From the NCBI RefSeq assembly GCF_905207245.1, contig NZ_CAJLKP010000004.1, forward strand, positions 62,001 to 126,000: a stretch of 64,000 nucleotides of DNA, written 5' to 3'. The notes under the pieces were generated by a model. That model was not told the origin of the DNA and did no database searches. It saw only the letters and a list, made by a program, of their open reading frames with translations. Numbering within the stretch: the stretch's first letter is position 1; each line of letters begins with the position of its first letter. Shown in pieces: positions 33,699 through 43,731 of the stretch. The position numbers were made by a program, and so were the translations under genes. Source of the stretch: an uncultured Bacteroides sp. (GTDB lineage: Bacteria > Bacteroidota > Bacteroidia > Bacteroidales > Bacteroidaceae).

Positions 33699-35609
33699 AT
33701 GAAAAAGTACTTGTTGATCGGATTGTTTTTATTAGGTTTGTTTATCTATCCTATTAAGGCCATTTCAGGTAACACTCCTGAAGAATTATATGAGAGTTTG
33801 CAAAAACGGTTGGCTTCCGGTTGGAATACCTGGGATACCCGTAGTGTGCTGACTCATGTATTTCTTCCTTATGGTTTTGCTGTCGACCTGAATATGATGG
33901 ATGCAGATGGAAGTCGTGTAAGGAAATTCAGAATCGGAGATAGGGCTAAAGGAGCGCCATTATTGCAGCCGGGACCTCATTCATTTGATGGAGCTTATAC
34001 CAAAATGACCATAGATTGGAGAGGATATAAGTTGCAGGTAGAAAGTGCTGCTATGGGACTTAAAAACGTAATTCTAATCAGACCACTGGCTGAGACGAAG
34101 AAAGGAGGACGATTGGTGGTTATCCCTGAAAGTCTTTGGAAACGGGGCAATACACTTAGCGTGGATAGTTTAGGATTTACATTGGCATCACGTGATAAAG
34201 TTGTTGAAATCAAAACTTATATAGAGGGTGAACTTCTGGAAAAAAAAGGAAAGGAGTTTATTCTGTCTTTAGATACTCCGGTTGCTATCTGTTGCGGAGA
34301 AAATATGGAATTGGATGATGCAATTGCTTTCATTAATGATCGTGCCCGGGATTTTATTAATTCTAATCAGAAACAATTTGGTGAAAATTATGATTGCTAT
34401 AATGCCATGCAAAGTGTTTTGGCTTGGGATAATATATATGATCCTGGCATTAGGAGGGTGATTACTCCTGTAAGTCGGATTTGGAGTTCTGAATGGTTTG
34501 CCAGTGAAGATTTTGGTGGTTTTACACTGTTCTGTTGGGATACTTATTTTGCATCGATGATGCTTGCTGTTGGCAATAAAGAATTGGCTTATGCAAATGC
34601 TGTAGAGATAACTAAAGCGATAACAGAGCGTGGATTTGTACCCAACTGTTTTTATAGCAATAATTTTAAGTCAAGAGATCGTTCTCAGCCACCTGTTGGT
34701 TCTTTGGCTGTCTGGACAATATATAAGCAATATCAAGAAAAATGGTTCTTGGAGTTATTATATAAAGAATTACTAACCTGGAATCGCTGGTGGAGCCAGA
34801 ATAGGGAGGATGGAGGGTTATTATGCTTAGGTAGTAATCCTTATGAAAAGGTTACTTATTTCAGGTCTGAGTTTGATACGGATTGTCACTATGGCGCTGT
34901 TTTGGAATCAGGATTGGATAATTCTCCAATGTATGATGGAGTACCTTTTAATAAACAAAAACATTTGCTGGAGCAGCATGATGTAGGTATGTCTTCTTTA
35001 TATATCATGGATTGTGATTATCTGGCTTTAATAGCGGAAGAACTTGGCTATAAAAAAGATGTAACCGAACTTAGAAAACGCGCGGAATATTATCGCAATA
35101 ATTTGGCAGGGTTGTGGGATGATAAGACTGGATTTTACTATAATCGTTCTACCAGAGATCTGAAATTTAATTACCGTACTTCACCCACTTGCTTTTATCC
35201 ACTGCTGGCAAAAGTACCTACAAAGAATCAGGCTGAGAGGATGATAAAAGAGCATTTGCTGAACACTGATGAATTCTGGGGGGAGTACGTAATTCCTTCT
35301 GTACCTAAAAATGATCCTGCATTTAAAGATAATGAATATTGGCGGGGACGCATTTGGGCTCCATTGAATTTTCTGGTATACTTAGGATTGAATAACTATG
35401 AATTTCCGGAAGTGAGACATGCCTTTGCCGAAAAATCCCAAAAATTATTATTGAAATCCTGGTTATCACATGGATATGTCTTTGAGAATTACAATGCTCT
35501 CACTGGTGAAGGCGATGATGTTGTGCGAAGCGATAAGTTCTATCATTGGGGGGCATTGCTGGGATATATCGCTCTTATAGAGAATGGAGTTGTAAGTAAA
35601 TGTAATTAA
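33699..35609 (+). CDS. GH63-like glycoside hydrolase
   Basis: A secreted protein of 636 aa with a signal peptide (about 1-22). The N-terminal third is a beta-domain; the C-terminal two thirds form an (alpha/alpha)6 barrel. Diagnostic stretches are GFTLFCWDTYFASMML, VLESGLDNSPMYDGVPF (the GH63/GH37-type E-S-G-x-D-N-S-P), YYNRSTRDLKF, YWRGRIWAPLNFLVYLGL and GEGDDVVRSDKFYHWGALLGY. GH63 members invert alpha-glucosidic or mannosylglycerate-type linkages. The precise substrate is open. It is first of three genes: the GH31 gene starts 12 bp after its stop. A conserved motif lies about 50 bp upstream of the likely promoter (see findings). Confidence 0.82.
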   Translation: MKKYLLIGLFLLGLFIYPIKAISGNTPEELYESLQKRLASGWNTWDTRSVLTHVFLPYGFAVDLNMMDADGSRVRKFRIGDRAKGAPLLQPGPHSFDGAYTKMTIDWRGYKLQVESAAMGLKNVILIRPLAETKKGGRLVVIPESLWKRGNTLSVDSLGFTLASRDKVVEIKTYIEGELLEKKGKEFILSLDTPVAICCGENMELDDAIAFINDRARDFINSNQKQFGENYDCYNAMQSVLAWDNIYDPGIRRVITPVSRIWSSEWFASEDFGGFTLFCWDTYFASMMLAVGNKELAYANAVEITKAITERGFVPNCFYSNNFKSRDRSQPPVGSLAVWTIYKQYQEKWFLELLYKELLTWNRWWSQNREDGGLLCLGSNPYEKVTYFRSEFDTDCHYGAVLESGLDNSPMYDGVPFNKQKHLLEQHDVGMSSLYIMDCDYLALIAEELGYKKDVTELRKRAEYYRNNLAGLWDDKTGFYYNRSTRDLKFNYRTSPTCFYPLLAKVPTKNQAERMIKEHLLNTDEFWGEYVIPSVPKNDPAFKDNEYWRGRIWAPLNFLVYLGLNNYEFPEVRHAFAEKSQKLLLKSWLSHGYVFENYNALTGEGDDVVRSDKFYHWGALLGYIALIENGVVSKCN

Positions 35610-35621
35610 TAATAATCGATC

Positions 35622-38429
35622 ATGAAAAATATAATTTTGATTATCAGTTTTTTGTTTTGTACAGTTTCTATTGTATATGCCCAGAAACAGCCTTTTTTAA
35701 AGGATTCCTGGAAAGGGGATATGACCTCTGTAAAACAAGAGAAAGGAAGGTTGAAGATAGCATCTGTTGCTGTACCCGAAATATGTTGGCATTTAGATGC
35801 TTTTTCTAAAAAGGTGAGTATGTATAGAAATGTGCAATTGAACGATGTGAATAGAACTGTTTGGTGTAGTTTTCTGGCGTTGAAAGAAAAAGGAAACTCG
35901 CGTTTGGGCTTTTCATTTGAGAAAGGTAATAGTGAAAAACTATTTGTTGAAGTCAAACAGACGCAGGAGCCTCAGTTGGTTGTAGTACGTATCGATTTTT
36001 CTGAAAAGGCTGATAAGGCATATGTTTTTTATAGCCCTACCGCAGCTTCTGTTCCTGATTTGGAAAATGCCGAGTATACTTTATCGGGTAAATTTGATTT
36101 TGACCGCATTAGAATCATAGCAGAAAAAGGGAGCAAAGGGATTTTTAGCGATGTCTCTTTGGGTGAGAATTATCAGGATGTAGTACATCCTAATGTCTTA
36201 CAAGTTGTAGCGAAGGAAGGACAACCACAAACAGTTCTTTCCTGGGAAAAGAAACAGCAGGCTTTGTGGATTCATACTTCAGGTGGAACTTTGTATTTGC
36301 AACCTTATAATATAGGAAGTGTACATGTGATGTTCGGCTCTGAGAATGAAATAAAAGAATATAAGAGTTTTGCCGTAACGCAACAGGCAAAAGTGGCAGA
36401 GTTTAAAGTGGAGGATACTCAGGAAGATATTGTATTACGTTCTTCCCGTTTAGTTGTTACTGTGAATAAGAATAAAGGGTATATCAGTCTACTTGATGAG
36501 TCTGGAAAAATTTTACTGAAAGAGTTTCCGGAAAAAGCGAGAATGAATATGTGTGGAGATTCTGTCAATGCATATTGTAAGTTCCAGTTACGAGATGAAG
36601 AAGCTTTATATGGTTTGGGGCAGTTCAGAGATAACTTAATGAACTTGCGGAATGCCAAACGGGAACTGGTTCAGTTTAATACGCAAGCTGCGGTACCGGT
36701 TATTTATTCTACTGGTGGTTGGGGATTGTTTTGGGATAATCCTTCCCGGACTATTTATACAGACAATAGTACCGGTATGAGTTTGGCTTCTGATTACGGT
36801 AAGATCGTTAACTATTATCTTTTTGTAGGTGATAAAATGGATAATTTGGTAGCTGCATATCGTTCTTTGACGGGAGGGGCTCCGATGTTGCCCGATTGGG
36901 CTTTAGGTTATCACCAAAGCCGTAACCGTTATGCTACGCAAAAAGAGGTGATGGAGATAGCTAAAAAGATGAAGGAAGAGGATATTCCTGCAAGTACTAT
37001 CTTTATAGATTATCATTATTGGGGTAAGTACGGAACAGGTTCACATAGGTTTGATGAAACTTTATTCCCTGATGTTCCTTCAATGTTGGACAGTCTCCAT
37101 AACATTTATGATATGAAGGTAGTTTTGACAATGTGGCCCTGCTTCAAACCGGGTATCCCTAATTATAATGAAATGTCACAAAAAGGGTATATATTGGAAG
37201 GAGCCAAAGCTATTGACGGCTATATATATGATACTTTTAATCCGAATGCAGCCAAAATGTATTGGGATAAGGTATCTTCTTTAGTGGACTTGAATATCGA
37301 TGGCTGGTTTTTAGATGGACCGGAACCTGACCATGTAGCCTCATACTTGCCACTTAATACTTATGCCGGACCAGCTCAGAAGGTGCGAAATGTATACCCT
37401 TTGGTTCATGCATCACATTTTTATGAAGGAATAACCAAAGCTCGTCCCGGTATCCGTCCTTATATGTTGACCCGTTGCGCGTGGGCTTCCCAACAAAAGT
37501 GGGGAACGGCTGTGTGGTCTGGTGATATTCCAACGACATTTGCCGAATTACAAACGCAGGTCGCAGCAGGATTAAACTTTACAGCAACGGGAATCCCCTA
37601 CTGGACTACAGATATTGGTGGTTATTCAGGAGGAGACCCTTCTAAAAAAGATTATCAGGAATTGTTTGTACGTTGGTTTCAGTATGGAACATTCTGTCCC
37701 GTTTTTCGCTGCCATGGACGTCGTTATCCGGGAGATACGAAAGCACCGAATGAGTTATGGGCATACGGACCAGAAGTACAACGTATCTGTACTGACCTTA
37801 TAAAGTTGCGATACCGGCTTTTGCCTTATATTTATACCCTATCAGGTAAAGTTACTCACGAGCATTATACACCAATGCGCTTACTGGCTTTTGATTTTGC
37901 TTATGATCAAAATGTATTAGACTGTAAAGATCAGTTTATGTATGGACCTGCTCTCCTGGTTTGCCCCGTTTTGGAGGCAGGAGCAACTTCCCGCTCTGTA
38001 TATCTGCCACAAGGATGTACCTGGGTAGATTTCTGGACCGGTGCAATCTACCAAGGAGGAACTACAATTACTGCAGAAGCACCTCTGGATAAAATGCCTT
38101 TGTTTGTGAAGTCTGGTTCTATCATCCCCTATTATACTTCTGTTGAGAAAAATATTAATGTTGATGTTCCGCTTGAGATTCATGTCTTTGGTGGGGAAAA
38201 CGCAAGTTTCAATTTATACGAAGATGATGGTGAGACGTTGAAATATAAAAATGGCAATTATAGTACTATTCCGTTTAAGTGGAATGATCGTACAAAGGAA
38301 TTTATAGTTGGAGAACGCACTGGCGATTATGCTGTAAAGGACAGGGACCTTATTATTAAACTCAAAGGTAAAGATGTGATAAAGAGGATAAAATATAGTG
38401 GTAAAGAAATAAAAGTTATATTGAAATGA
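35622..38429 (+). CDS. GH31-family alpha-glycosidase
   Basis: A secreted protein of 935 aa with a signal peptide (about 1-21). Residues about 22-210 are an extra N-terminal beta-sandwich not found in minimal GH31 enzymes. The GH31 N-domain follows (DEEALYGLGQFRDNLM), then the TIM barrel (about 420-760): TIFIDYHYWGKYGTG, VVLTMWPCF, DGWFLDGPEPD (Asp near residue 564 is the expected nucleophile), TRCAWASQQKWGTAVWSGD and YWTTDIGGY. C-terminal beta-domains follow (YEDDGETLKYKNGNY). GH31 includes alpha-glucosidases, alpha-xylosidases and relatives; the FLDGPEPD form is not the commonest WxDxxE version. Its stop overlaps the next start (ATGA). Confidence 0.92.
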   Translation: MKNIILIISFLFCTVSIVYAQKQPFLKDSWKGDMTSVKQEKGRLKIASVAVPEICWHLDAFSKKVSMYRNVQLNDVNRTVWCSFLALKEKGNSRLGFSFEKGNSEKLFVEVKQTQEPQLVVVRIDFSEKADKAYVFYSPTAASVPDLENAEYTLSGKFDFDRIRIIAEKGSKGIFSDVSLGENYQDVVHPNVLQVVAKEGQPQTVLSWEKKQQALWIHTSGGTLYLQPYNIGSVHVMFGSENEIKEYKSFAVTQQAKVAEFKVEDTQEDIVLRSSRLVVTVNKNKGYISLLDESGKILLKEFPEKARMNMCGDSVNAYCKFQLRDEEALYGLGQFRDNLMNLRNAKRELVQFNTQAAVPVIYSTGGWGLFWDNPSRTIYTDNSTGMSLASDYGKIVNYYLFVGDKMDNLVAAYRSLTGGAPMLPDWALGYHQSRNRYATQKEVMEIAKKMKEEDIPASTIFIDYHYWGKYGTGSHRFDETLFPDVPSMLDSLHNIYDMKVVLTMWPCFKPGIPNYNEMSQKGYILEGAKAIDGYIYDTFNPNAAKMYWDKVSSLVDLNIDGWFLDGPEPDHVASYLPLNTYAGPAQKVRNVYPLVHASHFYEGITKARPGIRPYMLTRCAWASQQKWGTAVWSGDIPTTFAELQTQVAAGLNFTATGIPYWTTDIGGYSGGDPSKKDYQELFVRWFQYGTFCPVFRCHGRRYPGDTKAPNELWAYGPEVQRICTDLIKLRYRLLPYIYTLSGKVTHEHYTPMRLLAFDFAYDQNVLDCKDQFMYGPALLVCPVLEAGATSRSVYLPQGCTWVDFWTGAIYQGGTTITAEAPLDKMPLFVKSGSIIPYYTSVEKNINVDVPLEIHVFGGENASFNLYEDDGETLKYKNGNYSTIPFKWNDRTKEFIVGERTGDYAVKDRDLIIKLKGKDVIKRIKYSGKEIKVILK

Positions 38430-40162
38430 GCTTTAGGAAATTTATAATAGTTAGTTTCTTTTTCTTATCTTTCTTTGCAAATCTTTTTGCGGATGGAAGT
38501 GTTAGGGGGTGGATTATTCTGTCTGACAATATGGAACGTGCTATCCGGACAATAAAAACAGCAAAAGAGTATAATATCAATCAGCTTCAGTTGTCCCATG
38601 AGATCATCCATGATTTAAAGGCCATTAAAGAAGAAAAGGTATGTGAACAGGTTAATAAACTCATTCGTCTTGCACATTTAGAAGGTATTGATGAAGTGTT
38701 GCTTTGGGATCATAGCTTATATTCTCTGGATTATTATCCATCGTGTTTTAGAACAGGACCTAATGGTACAATAAATCTGGATAATCCTAAATTCTGGGAA
38801 TGGTTTAAAGATGACTATCGCCGGATGCTCAACAGGGCTCCTGAAGCAGATGGACTTGTGCTAACATTTATTGAAACTGGAGCTTATGCGGAAAAGCAGT
38901 ACTCAATGAATATGAAAACCCCTGAGGAAAAACTGGCAGCTGTTGTAAATGCTATTTCCGATGTTGTTATTGGTGAAAGAGGAAAGAAACTCTGTATTCG
39001 TACTTTTGCTTATTCGGAAGAAGAGTATAAGAGTACTGTTGGATGTATAGAGCATATAAAGAGTGATAAGGTCATTTTAATGATGAAAGAAACCCCTCAT
39101 GATTTCTTTCTGACACATCCGGATAACTCCTATATCAGAAAGATGAATAGACCTACAATTGTAGAGTTTGATTCTGGTAATGAATACAGTGGGCAAGGTG
39201 TTGTTGCTAACACATGGCCTGAATATACAATGAAAAGATGGGGTAGTTATATTAACTGTCCCAATGTTACCGGATATGTTGCAAGGACGGATCGTTATGG
39301 AGATACCAGCATAGTAGGAACAGCTAATGAAATTCAGTTGTATGCACTGAAGCGGATGACGGAAGAACAAACTGTATCTCCAATGCAAATCTATAATGAA
39401 TTTATTACGTCGAGGTATGGTGAGGATGCTTTGTTGCCCATTAGAAAAGCGTTTCAAAATGCATATGATATAGTCACATCTGTTTTTTATACCTTAGGAA
39501 CAAATCTAACAGATCATTCTTCTCTAAATTATGAAAACAATAAATGGGGATATAGCAGGCATGTGTCTGGAAGATGGATTGATCCGCCTATGGTTCTTGT
39601 TAAGCATGATATAAATAAAACATTTCATTATTGGAAAGATATTATAAATCATATTGCTCCTGTACACTTTAAGTCATTATCATCTCCGTTAGCTGTTGAA
39701 GTGAAGACCGTTTTTGATAATCAATGGATAGAACCTGATGAAAAAATGGATAGTGTATATTATAATTATATTCTAACTGAAAAACAGTATGGAGTTAAAC
39801 TTGCTTCCGCAGCAGTATCTGAAATAGAAAAGGTAAAGCCTTTATTAGATTCTGCGGCATATAATGATTTATACCAACTATTTTATCGTACTTATTTGAC
39901 TGCATGTTTGCATGAAGCTGTATGTACGGCGTATTATGGTTCCAGAATATATGTCAGAGCTAAGCAATTTCATCCTGCAGGTTTGAAGGAACGTATTTTT
40001 TTATCACTAAAAAAAATAGAACAAGTTTCGGAGGATATGAATTTATTGGTGAATACATATCCTGTCGGTCAATATGACTGGTTGAATGATGTAAAGATTG
40101 CTTTAAGATGCAGGAGTAGAGTTCTGAAGATGTTGAATTCAAAATCGCTCCAAAATGAATAA
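38426..40162 (+). CDS. Secreted GH67-like TIM-barrel protein
   Basis: A protein of 578 aa with a signal peptide (about 1-22). I do not know a named family that it clearly belongs to. Its central part resembles the alpha-glucuronidase GH67 barrel in order: KLCIRTFAYSEEEY, KVILMMKETPHDFFLTHP (compare the ILQIKNGPMDF segment of GH67), RPTIVEFDSGNEYSGQG (compare MLEFQITQEYTGQ), and ALKRMTEEQTVSPMQIYNEFI (compare the barrel's last helix). Acidic residues in LTFIETGAY and EFDSGNEY are candidate catalytic groups. The last 200 residues are helical. It overlaps the GH31 gene by 4 bp and so belongs to the GH63-GH31 operon. Removal of a uronic acid is the working guess. Confidence 0.6.
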   Translation: MSFRKFIIVSFFFLSFFANLFADGSVRGWIILSDNMERAIRTIKTAKEYNINQLQLSHEIIHDLKAIKEEKVCEQVNKLIRLAHLEGIDEVLLWDHSLYSLDYYPSCFRTGPNGTINLDNPKFWEWFKDDYRRMLNRAPEADGLVLTFIETGAYAEKQYSMNMKTPEEKLAAVVNAISDVVIGERGKKLCIRTFAYSEEEYKSTVGCIEHIKSDKVILMMKETPHDFFLTHPDNSYIRKMNRPTIVEFDSGNEYSGQGVVANTWPEYTMKRWGSYINCPNVTGYVARTDRYGDTSIVGTANEIQLYALKRMTEEQTVSPMQIYNEFITSRYGEDALLPIRKAFQNAYDIVTSVFYTLGTNLTDHSSLNYENNKWGYSRHVSGRWIDPPMVLVKHDINKTFHYWKDIINHIAPVHFKSLSSPLAVEVKTVFDNQWIEPDEKMDSVYYNYILTEKQYGVKLASAAVSEIEKVKPLLDSAAYNDLYQLFYRTYLTACLHEAVCTAYYGSRIYVRAKQFHPAGLKERIFLSLKKIEQVSEDMNLLVNTYPVGQYDWLNDVKIALRCRSRVLKMLNSKSLQNE

Positions 40163-40226
40163 ATTCCTCCAATGGATAAAGTTGGATCATAAGTTTGTTC
40201 CCCAATCGTTCTATGTATTAACAAAG

Positions 40227-40315
40227 AAGCGATTAATCTTTTAATTTAATTCAAAATTAAGCACCAGATAAGCGTGATATCACTCAATTTTTAATCTTAG
40301 GCATGTAATTTTGCC
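40227..40315 (+). promoter_or_regulatory. SusC operon promoter with shared activator region
   Basis: The -7 box TAATTTTG is at 40306-40313. The 80 bp upstream match, without gaps, the region 60064-60152 in front of the GH71/99-like gene at about three of four positions. The best block, CAGATAAGCGTGATAT (40265-40280), ends 25 nt before the -7 box, the same distance as in the other copy. No -33 TTTG is present, as in activator-dependent promoters. The transcript would have a long leader of about 195 nt. Confidence 0.7.
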
Positions 40316-40515
40316 ATATCAAAACGATAATAATAGGTTCGATAATAAGTTCTTTTTTTAAGAATAAAATACAAGATTGTATTTAGGATAACAATTTAAA
40401 AAAGATAAGTAAATTGAAAGAATACATAACTTTAAAAGAAATGCATATGAAAGATACAAGTTAACCAAAGACACATCCTTCCTACTTATTTGATCTAAAG
40501 GATACGTTATTTTTT

Positions 40516-43500
40516 ATGAAAAACAATTTTAAAAGTGAGATTATGAAACACATGAAAAACAAATCTAATTTTGTGAAAGTTAGCAAATACACTTATTGGT
40601 GTGTGCTAATGATGTTCTTGATGGTGCTTACTCCGATGCGTGCACAAACTTCCCGAAGTATATCCGGGCAGGTTGTTGACGAATTGGGTGAAGCAATTAT
40701 TGGTGCTAATGTGACTGTAGTTGGAAATAAGTCATTAGGTACTATAACTGATATTGATGGAAATTTTACTCTAACGGTTCCTCAAGGAACAACATTGGAA
40801 GTTTCTTATATTGGTTATGTGAATAAAAAAGTGGCAGTGGATAACAAAACCAGCTATAAAATTACTTTAAAGGAAGACTCTGAACAATTGGATGAAGTAG
40901 TGGTAGTAGGATATGGTACTCAGAAGAAAGTGAATTTGACGGGTGCTGTGTCTGCTATTACTAATGAAGAGTTAGTTGCTACCAAAAGTCAAAATGCTCA
41001 GAATATGTTGACTGGTAAGGTTCCTGGCGTTCGTGTAATTCAAAAAACATCTGAACCGGGTGAATTTACTAACCAGTTTGATATCCGTGGTTTTGGTTCT
41101 CCACTAATCGTAGTTGATGGTGTTCCTCGTGGCAATTTACAACGTATGGACCCGAATGAAATTGAATCAATTTCTGTTTTGAAAGATGCTTCGGCTGCTA
41201 TATATGGTGTACGTGCGGCTAATGGCGTTGTCTTGATTACTACAAAGAAAGGTGAAAAGAATAAGCCAAAGATTGAATACAATATGTATTATGGTATTCA
41301 AACTCCGGCAGAAATGTTGGAGCCTGTAGGTGCTGTAGACCGTATGAGACTATTTAATGAAAAGTCAATGCGTAATCTGACAAATCCGCAGCTTACTTAT
41401 TCAGATGAGCAGATTGAAGAGTATCTGAATAGAACATTGAAATCTACTGATTGGTATGATGCGGTAATTCGTAATTCAGCTCCCCAGCAGCAACACAATG
41501 TTTCATTGAGTGGTGGAAGTGAAAAAACTGATTATTATGTAAACTTCGGTTATACAGATCAGGAAGGTTTCTTCAAGTCAAAAGCAATGGATTATAATCG
41601 TTATAATCTTCGTGCAAATTTGAATGCAGAAGTAGCTAAGAATTTGAAGGCTTCAATTAAAATAAATGGTATAATTGATAGTAAACAACGTCAGTACTTA
41701 TCAACTTGGGAGGTTTATAAAGCTTTGTGGCGTGCAAGTCCTAATGAGAAATTGTATGCTAATGATAATCCGGAATATTTCCAAAAGATGTCATCCGACC
41801 AGTTGAATCTTCTGGCAGCAACAGATCCTGATGTTTCCGGTTATAATAAGACAACAAATAAAATCTTCCAGTCTACGATGGAACTTGAATATGCTGTGCC
41901 ATTTGTAAAAGGTCTGAAGGTGAAAGGCATGTTCAGCTATGATACTTCTATAGCTGATAATACCATATATAAGAAAGAGTATAATGAGTATACTTATAGT
42001 GAAGCAACTAATACGTATACTGCTTATGCTATGCAGTCACCGACTAATCTGGAACGCTATTATGGTAATTCATGGACTACTTTGTGGCAAGCTTCTGTAA
42101 GCTATGAGAATACTTTTGCATCAAATCATAATGTATCTGGATTGTTGCTGTTTGAAGAAGCACACAGTGTAGGTGATAACATTCGTGCAGCTCGTGATTT
42201 CTCTATTCCTTTGCCTTATTTATTTGCAGGTAATTCAGCTAATCAAGTTGGTACAGCTAATGCAAATGGATTGACAGAAAGTGCTTCTCAGGCGTTGGTT
42301 GGTAGATTTAATTATGATTATAAAGGACGTTATTTGTTAGAATTCGCCTTTCGTTATGACGGTTCTTCCAAATTCCCGTCACATAGCCGTTGGGGCTTTT
42401 TCCCCAGTGCTTCTGTGGGGTGGCGTATGAGTGAAGAAACTTTCATAAAAGATAAATTGCCGTTTGTTAACAACCTGAAACTTCGCGGTTCTTATGGTAA
42501 GATGGGTGATGATTCTGTTGCTGATTATCAATTTATTTCCGGATATGATTACCCGAATACCAGTGGTGATAAATTTAATAAAACTCCGAAAGGATATTTT
42601 TTCAATGGCTCATTCATGAATTCATTAGGTTTCCGTGCGGTAGCCAATCCTAATATTACGTGGTACACTGTTAAGACTCTGAATGTGGGAATTGATGCTG
42701 ATTTGTGGAATGGCCTATTAGGTGTTTCTTTTGATTTATTTCAGCGTGACCGTGATAACCTGATGGCTAATCGTATTGCTACTATTCCAGGAACATTCGG
42801 TGCTGCAATGCCTAAAGAGAATTTGGAGAGTGACCGTACAAAAGGTTTTGAAGTTGAACTAAGACATCGCAATCGTGTGGGGCAGGTTAATTATAGTGTT
42901 TCTGGAAACATTGCTATTACTCGTTCCATGTGGCGTTACAAAGAACGCACCCCGTCAGGTAACTCATATGATAACTGGAGAAATAACTTAACTAATCGTT
43001 ATAATGACATTTGGTTTGGTTATGGGGCAGACGGTCGCTATACCTCATGGGAACAAATTGCTAACTCTCATATATTTGCTGGTAATGCAACTCTTCCTGG
43101 TGATTATATTTATGAAGACTGGAATGGTGATGGTACAATTGATGATATGGATAGATATCCTATTGCTACAACTACTAATTCTACTGCTGCTAATTTCCAG
43201 GATAAGAAAAATTATCCGTTGATGAACTTTGGTTTAACTCTTTCTGCTCAATGGAAAGGTTTTGATGTTAATATGACTTTCCAAGGTGCTGCAATGTCCT
43301 ATGTATCTTATGGTGAACAGTTGTCAGCCCCCTTGCAATTTAATGGTAATGCTTTGGATATGTTCTTGGACAGATGGCGTCCAGTTGATACAAAGCAAGA
43401 TCCCTACGATCCTTCTTGCCAATGGATTTCAGGATATTATTCATATGGTGGTACAACTCCGGATGTTAATTCTGAATTCTCTATTCAGAAAGGTACTTAT

Positions 43501-43713
43501 TTGCGTTTGAAGACGGCTGAAATAGGTTACACTTTACCAAAGAATTGTTTGTCATTCGTAGGTATAAAGAATTTGAGAATTTATATGAATGGATATAACT
43601 TGTTCACTATAACAGGTGTGAAAGGTGTCGATCCGGAAAGACCGGCTGAACTCTATGGATATATGTATCCGTTGAATAGAACATATAACTTTGGTGCAAG
43701 TGTTACATTTTAA
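40516..43713 (+). CDS. susC: SusC-type TonB-dependent outer-membrane glycan transporter
   Basis: A protein of 1065 aa. The start could be ATG 40516 or one of two ATGs within the next 36 nt; the signal peptide ends near residue 44 (LTPMRAQ). A carboxypeptidase-regulatory-like domain follows (about 48-120; ISGQVVDELGEAIIGANVTV). The TonB box and plug come next (EQLDEVVVVGYGTQKK, LTGKVPGVRV, DIRGFGSPLIVVDGVPRG, ISVLKDASAAIYGVRAANGVVLITTKKG by its ends), and then a barrel ending in Phe (ASVTF). SusC proteins import oligosaccharides together with SusD. The matching susD follows 18 bp downstream. Confidence 0.97.
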   Translation: MKNNFKSEIMKHMKNKSNFVKVSKYTYWCVLMMFLMVLTPMRAQTSRSISGQVVDELGEAIIGANVTVVGNKSLGTITDIDGNFTLTVPQGTTLEVSYIGYVNKKVAVDNKTSYKITLKEDSEQLDEVVVVGYGTQKKVNLTGAVSAITNEELVATKSQNAQNMLTGKVPGVRVIQKTSEPGEFTNQFDIRGFGSPLIVVDGVPRGNLQRMDPNEIESISVLKDASAAIYGVRAANGVVLITTKKGEKNKPKIEYNMYYGIQTPAEMLEPVGAVDRMRLFNEKSMRNLTNPQLTYSDEQIEEYLNRTLKSTDWYDAVIRNSAPQQQHNVSLSGGSEKTDYYVNFGYTDQEGFFKSKAMDYNRYNLRANLNAEVAKNLKASIKINGIIDSKQRQYLSTWEVYKALWRASPNEKLYANDNPEYFQKMSSDQLNLLAATDPDVSGYNKTTNKIFQSTMELEYAVPFVKGLKVKGMFSYDTSIADNTIYKKEYNEYTYSEATNTYTAYAMQSPTNLERYYGNSWTTLWQASVSYENTFASNHNVSGLLLFEEAHSVGDNIRAARDFSIPLPYLFAGNSANQVGTANANGLTESASQALVGRFNYDYKGRYLLEFAFRYDGSSKFPSHSRWGFFPSASVGWRMSEETFIKDKLPFVNNLKLRGSYGKMGDDSVADYQFISGYDYPNTSGDKFNKTPKGYFFNGSFMNSLGFRAVANPNITWYTVKTLNVGIDADLWNGLLGVSFDLFQRDRDNLMANRIATIPGTFGAAMPKENLESDRTKGFEVELRHRNRVGQVNYSVSGNIAITRSMWRYKERTPSGNSYDNWRNNLTNRYNDIWFGYGADGRYTSWEQIANSHIFAGNATLPGDYIYEDWNGDGTIDDMDRYPIATTTNSTAANFQDKKNYPLMNFGLTLSAQWKGFDVNMTFQGAAMSYVSYGEQLSAPLQFNGNALDMFLDRWRPVDTKQDPYDPSCQWISGYYSYGGTTPDVNSEFSIQKGTYLRLKTAEIGYTLPKNCLSFVGIKNLRIYMNGYNLFTITGVKGVDPERPAELYGYMYPLNRTYNFGASVTF

Positions 43714-43731
43714 GTAAAAGGAGATTATCGT

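Noticed and set aside
35606..35956. Minus-strand ORF overlapping the GH31 start
   Set aside because: It overlaps the signal peptide and first domain of the GH31 protein in antisense, and no promoter is seen.
23639..40162. Hybrid two-component system or ECF sigma/anti-sigma pair controlling the PUL
   Set aside because: No histidine kinase, receiver or sigma domain is visible between 23.6 and 64 kb; the only ECF pair, at 15-17 kb, serves its own non-SusC receptor.
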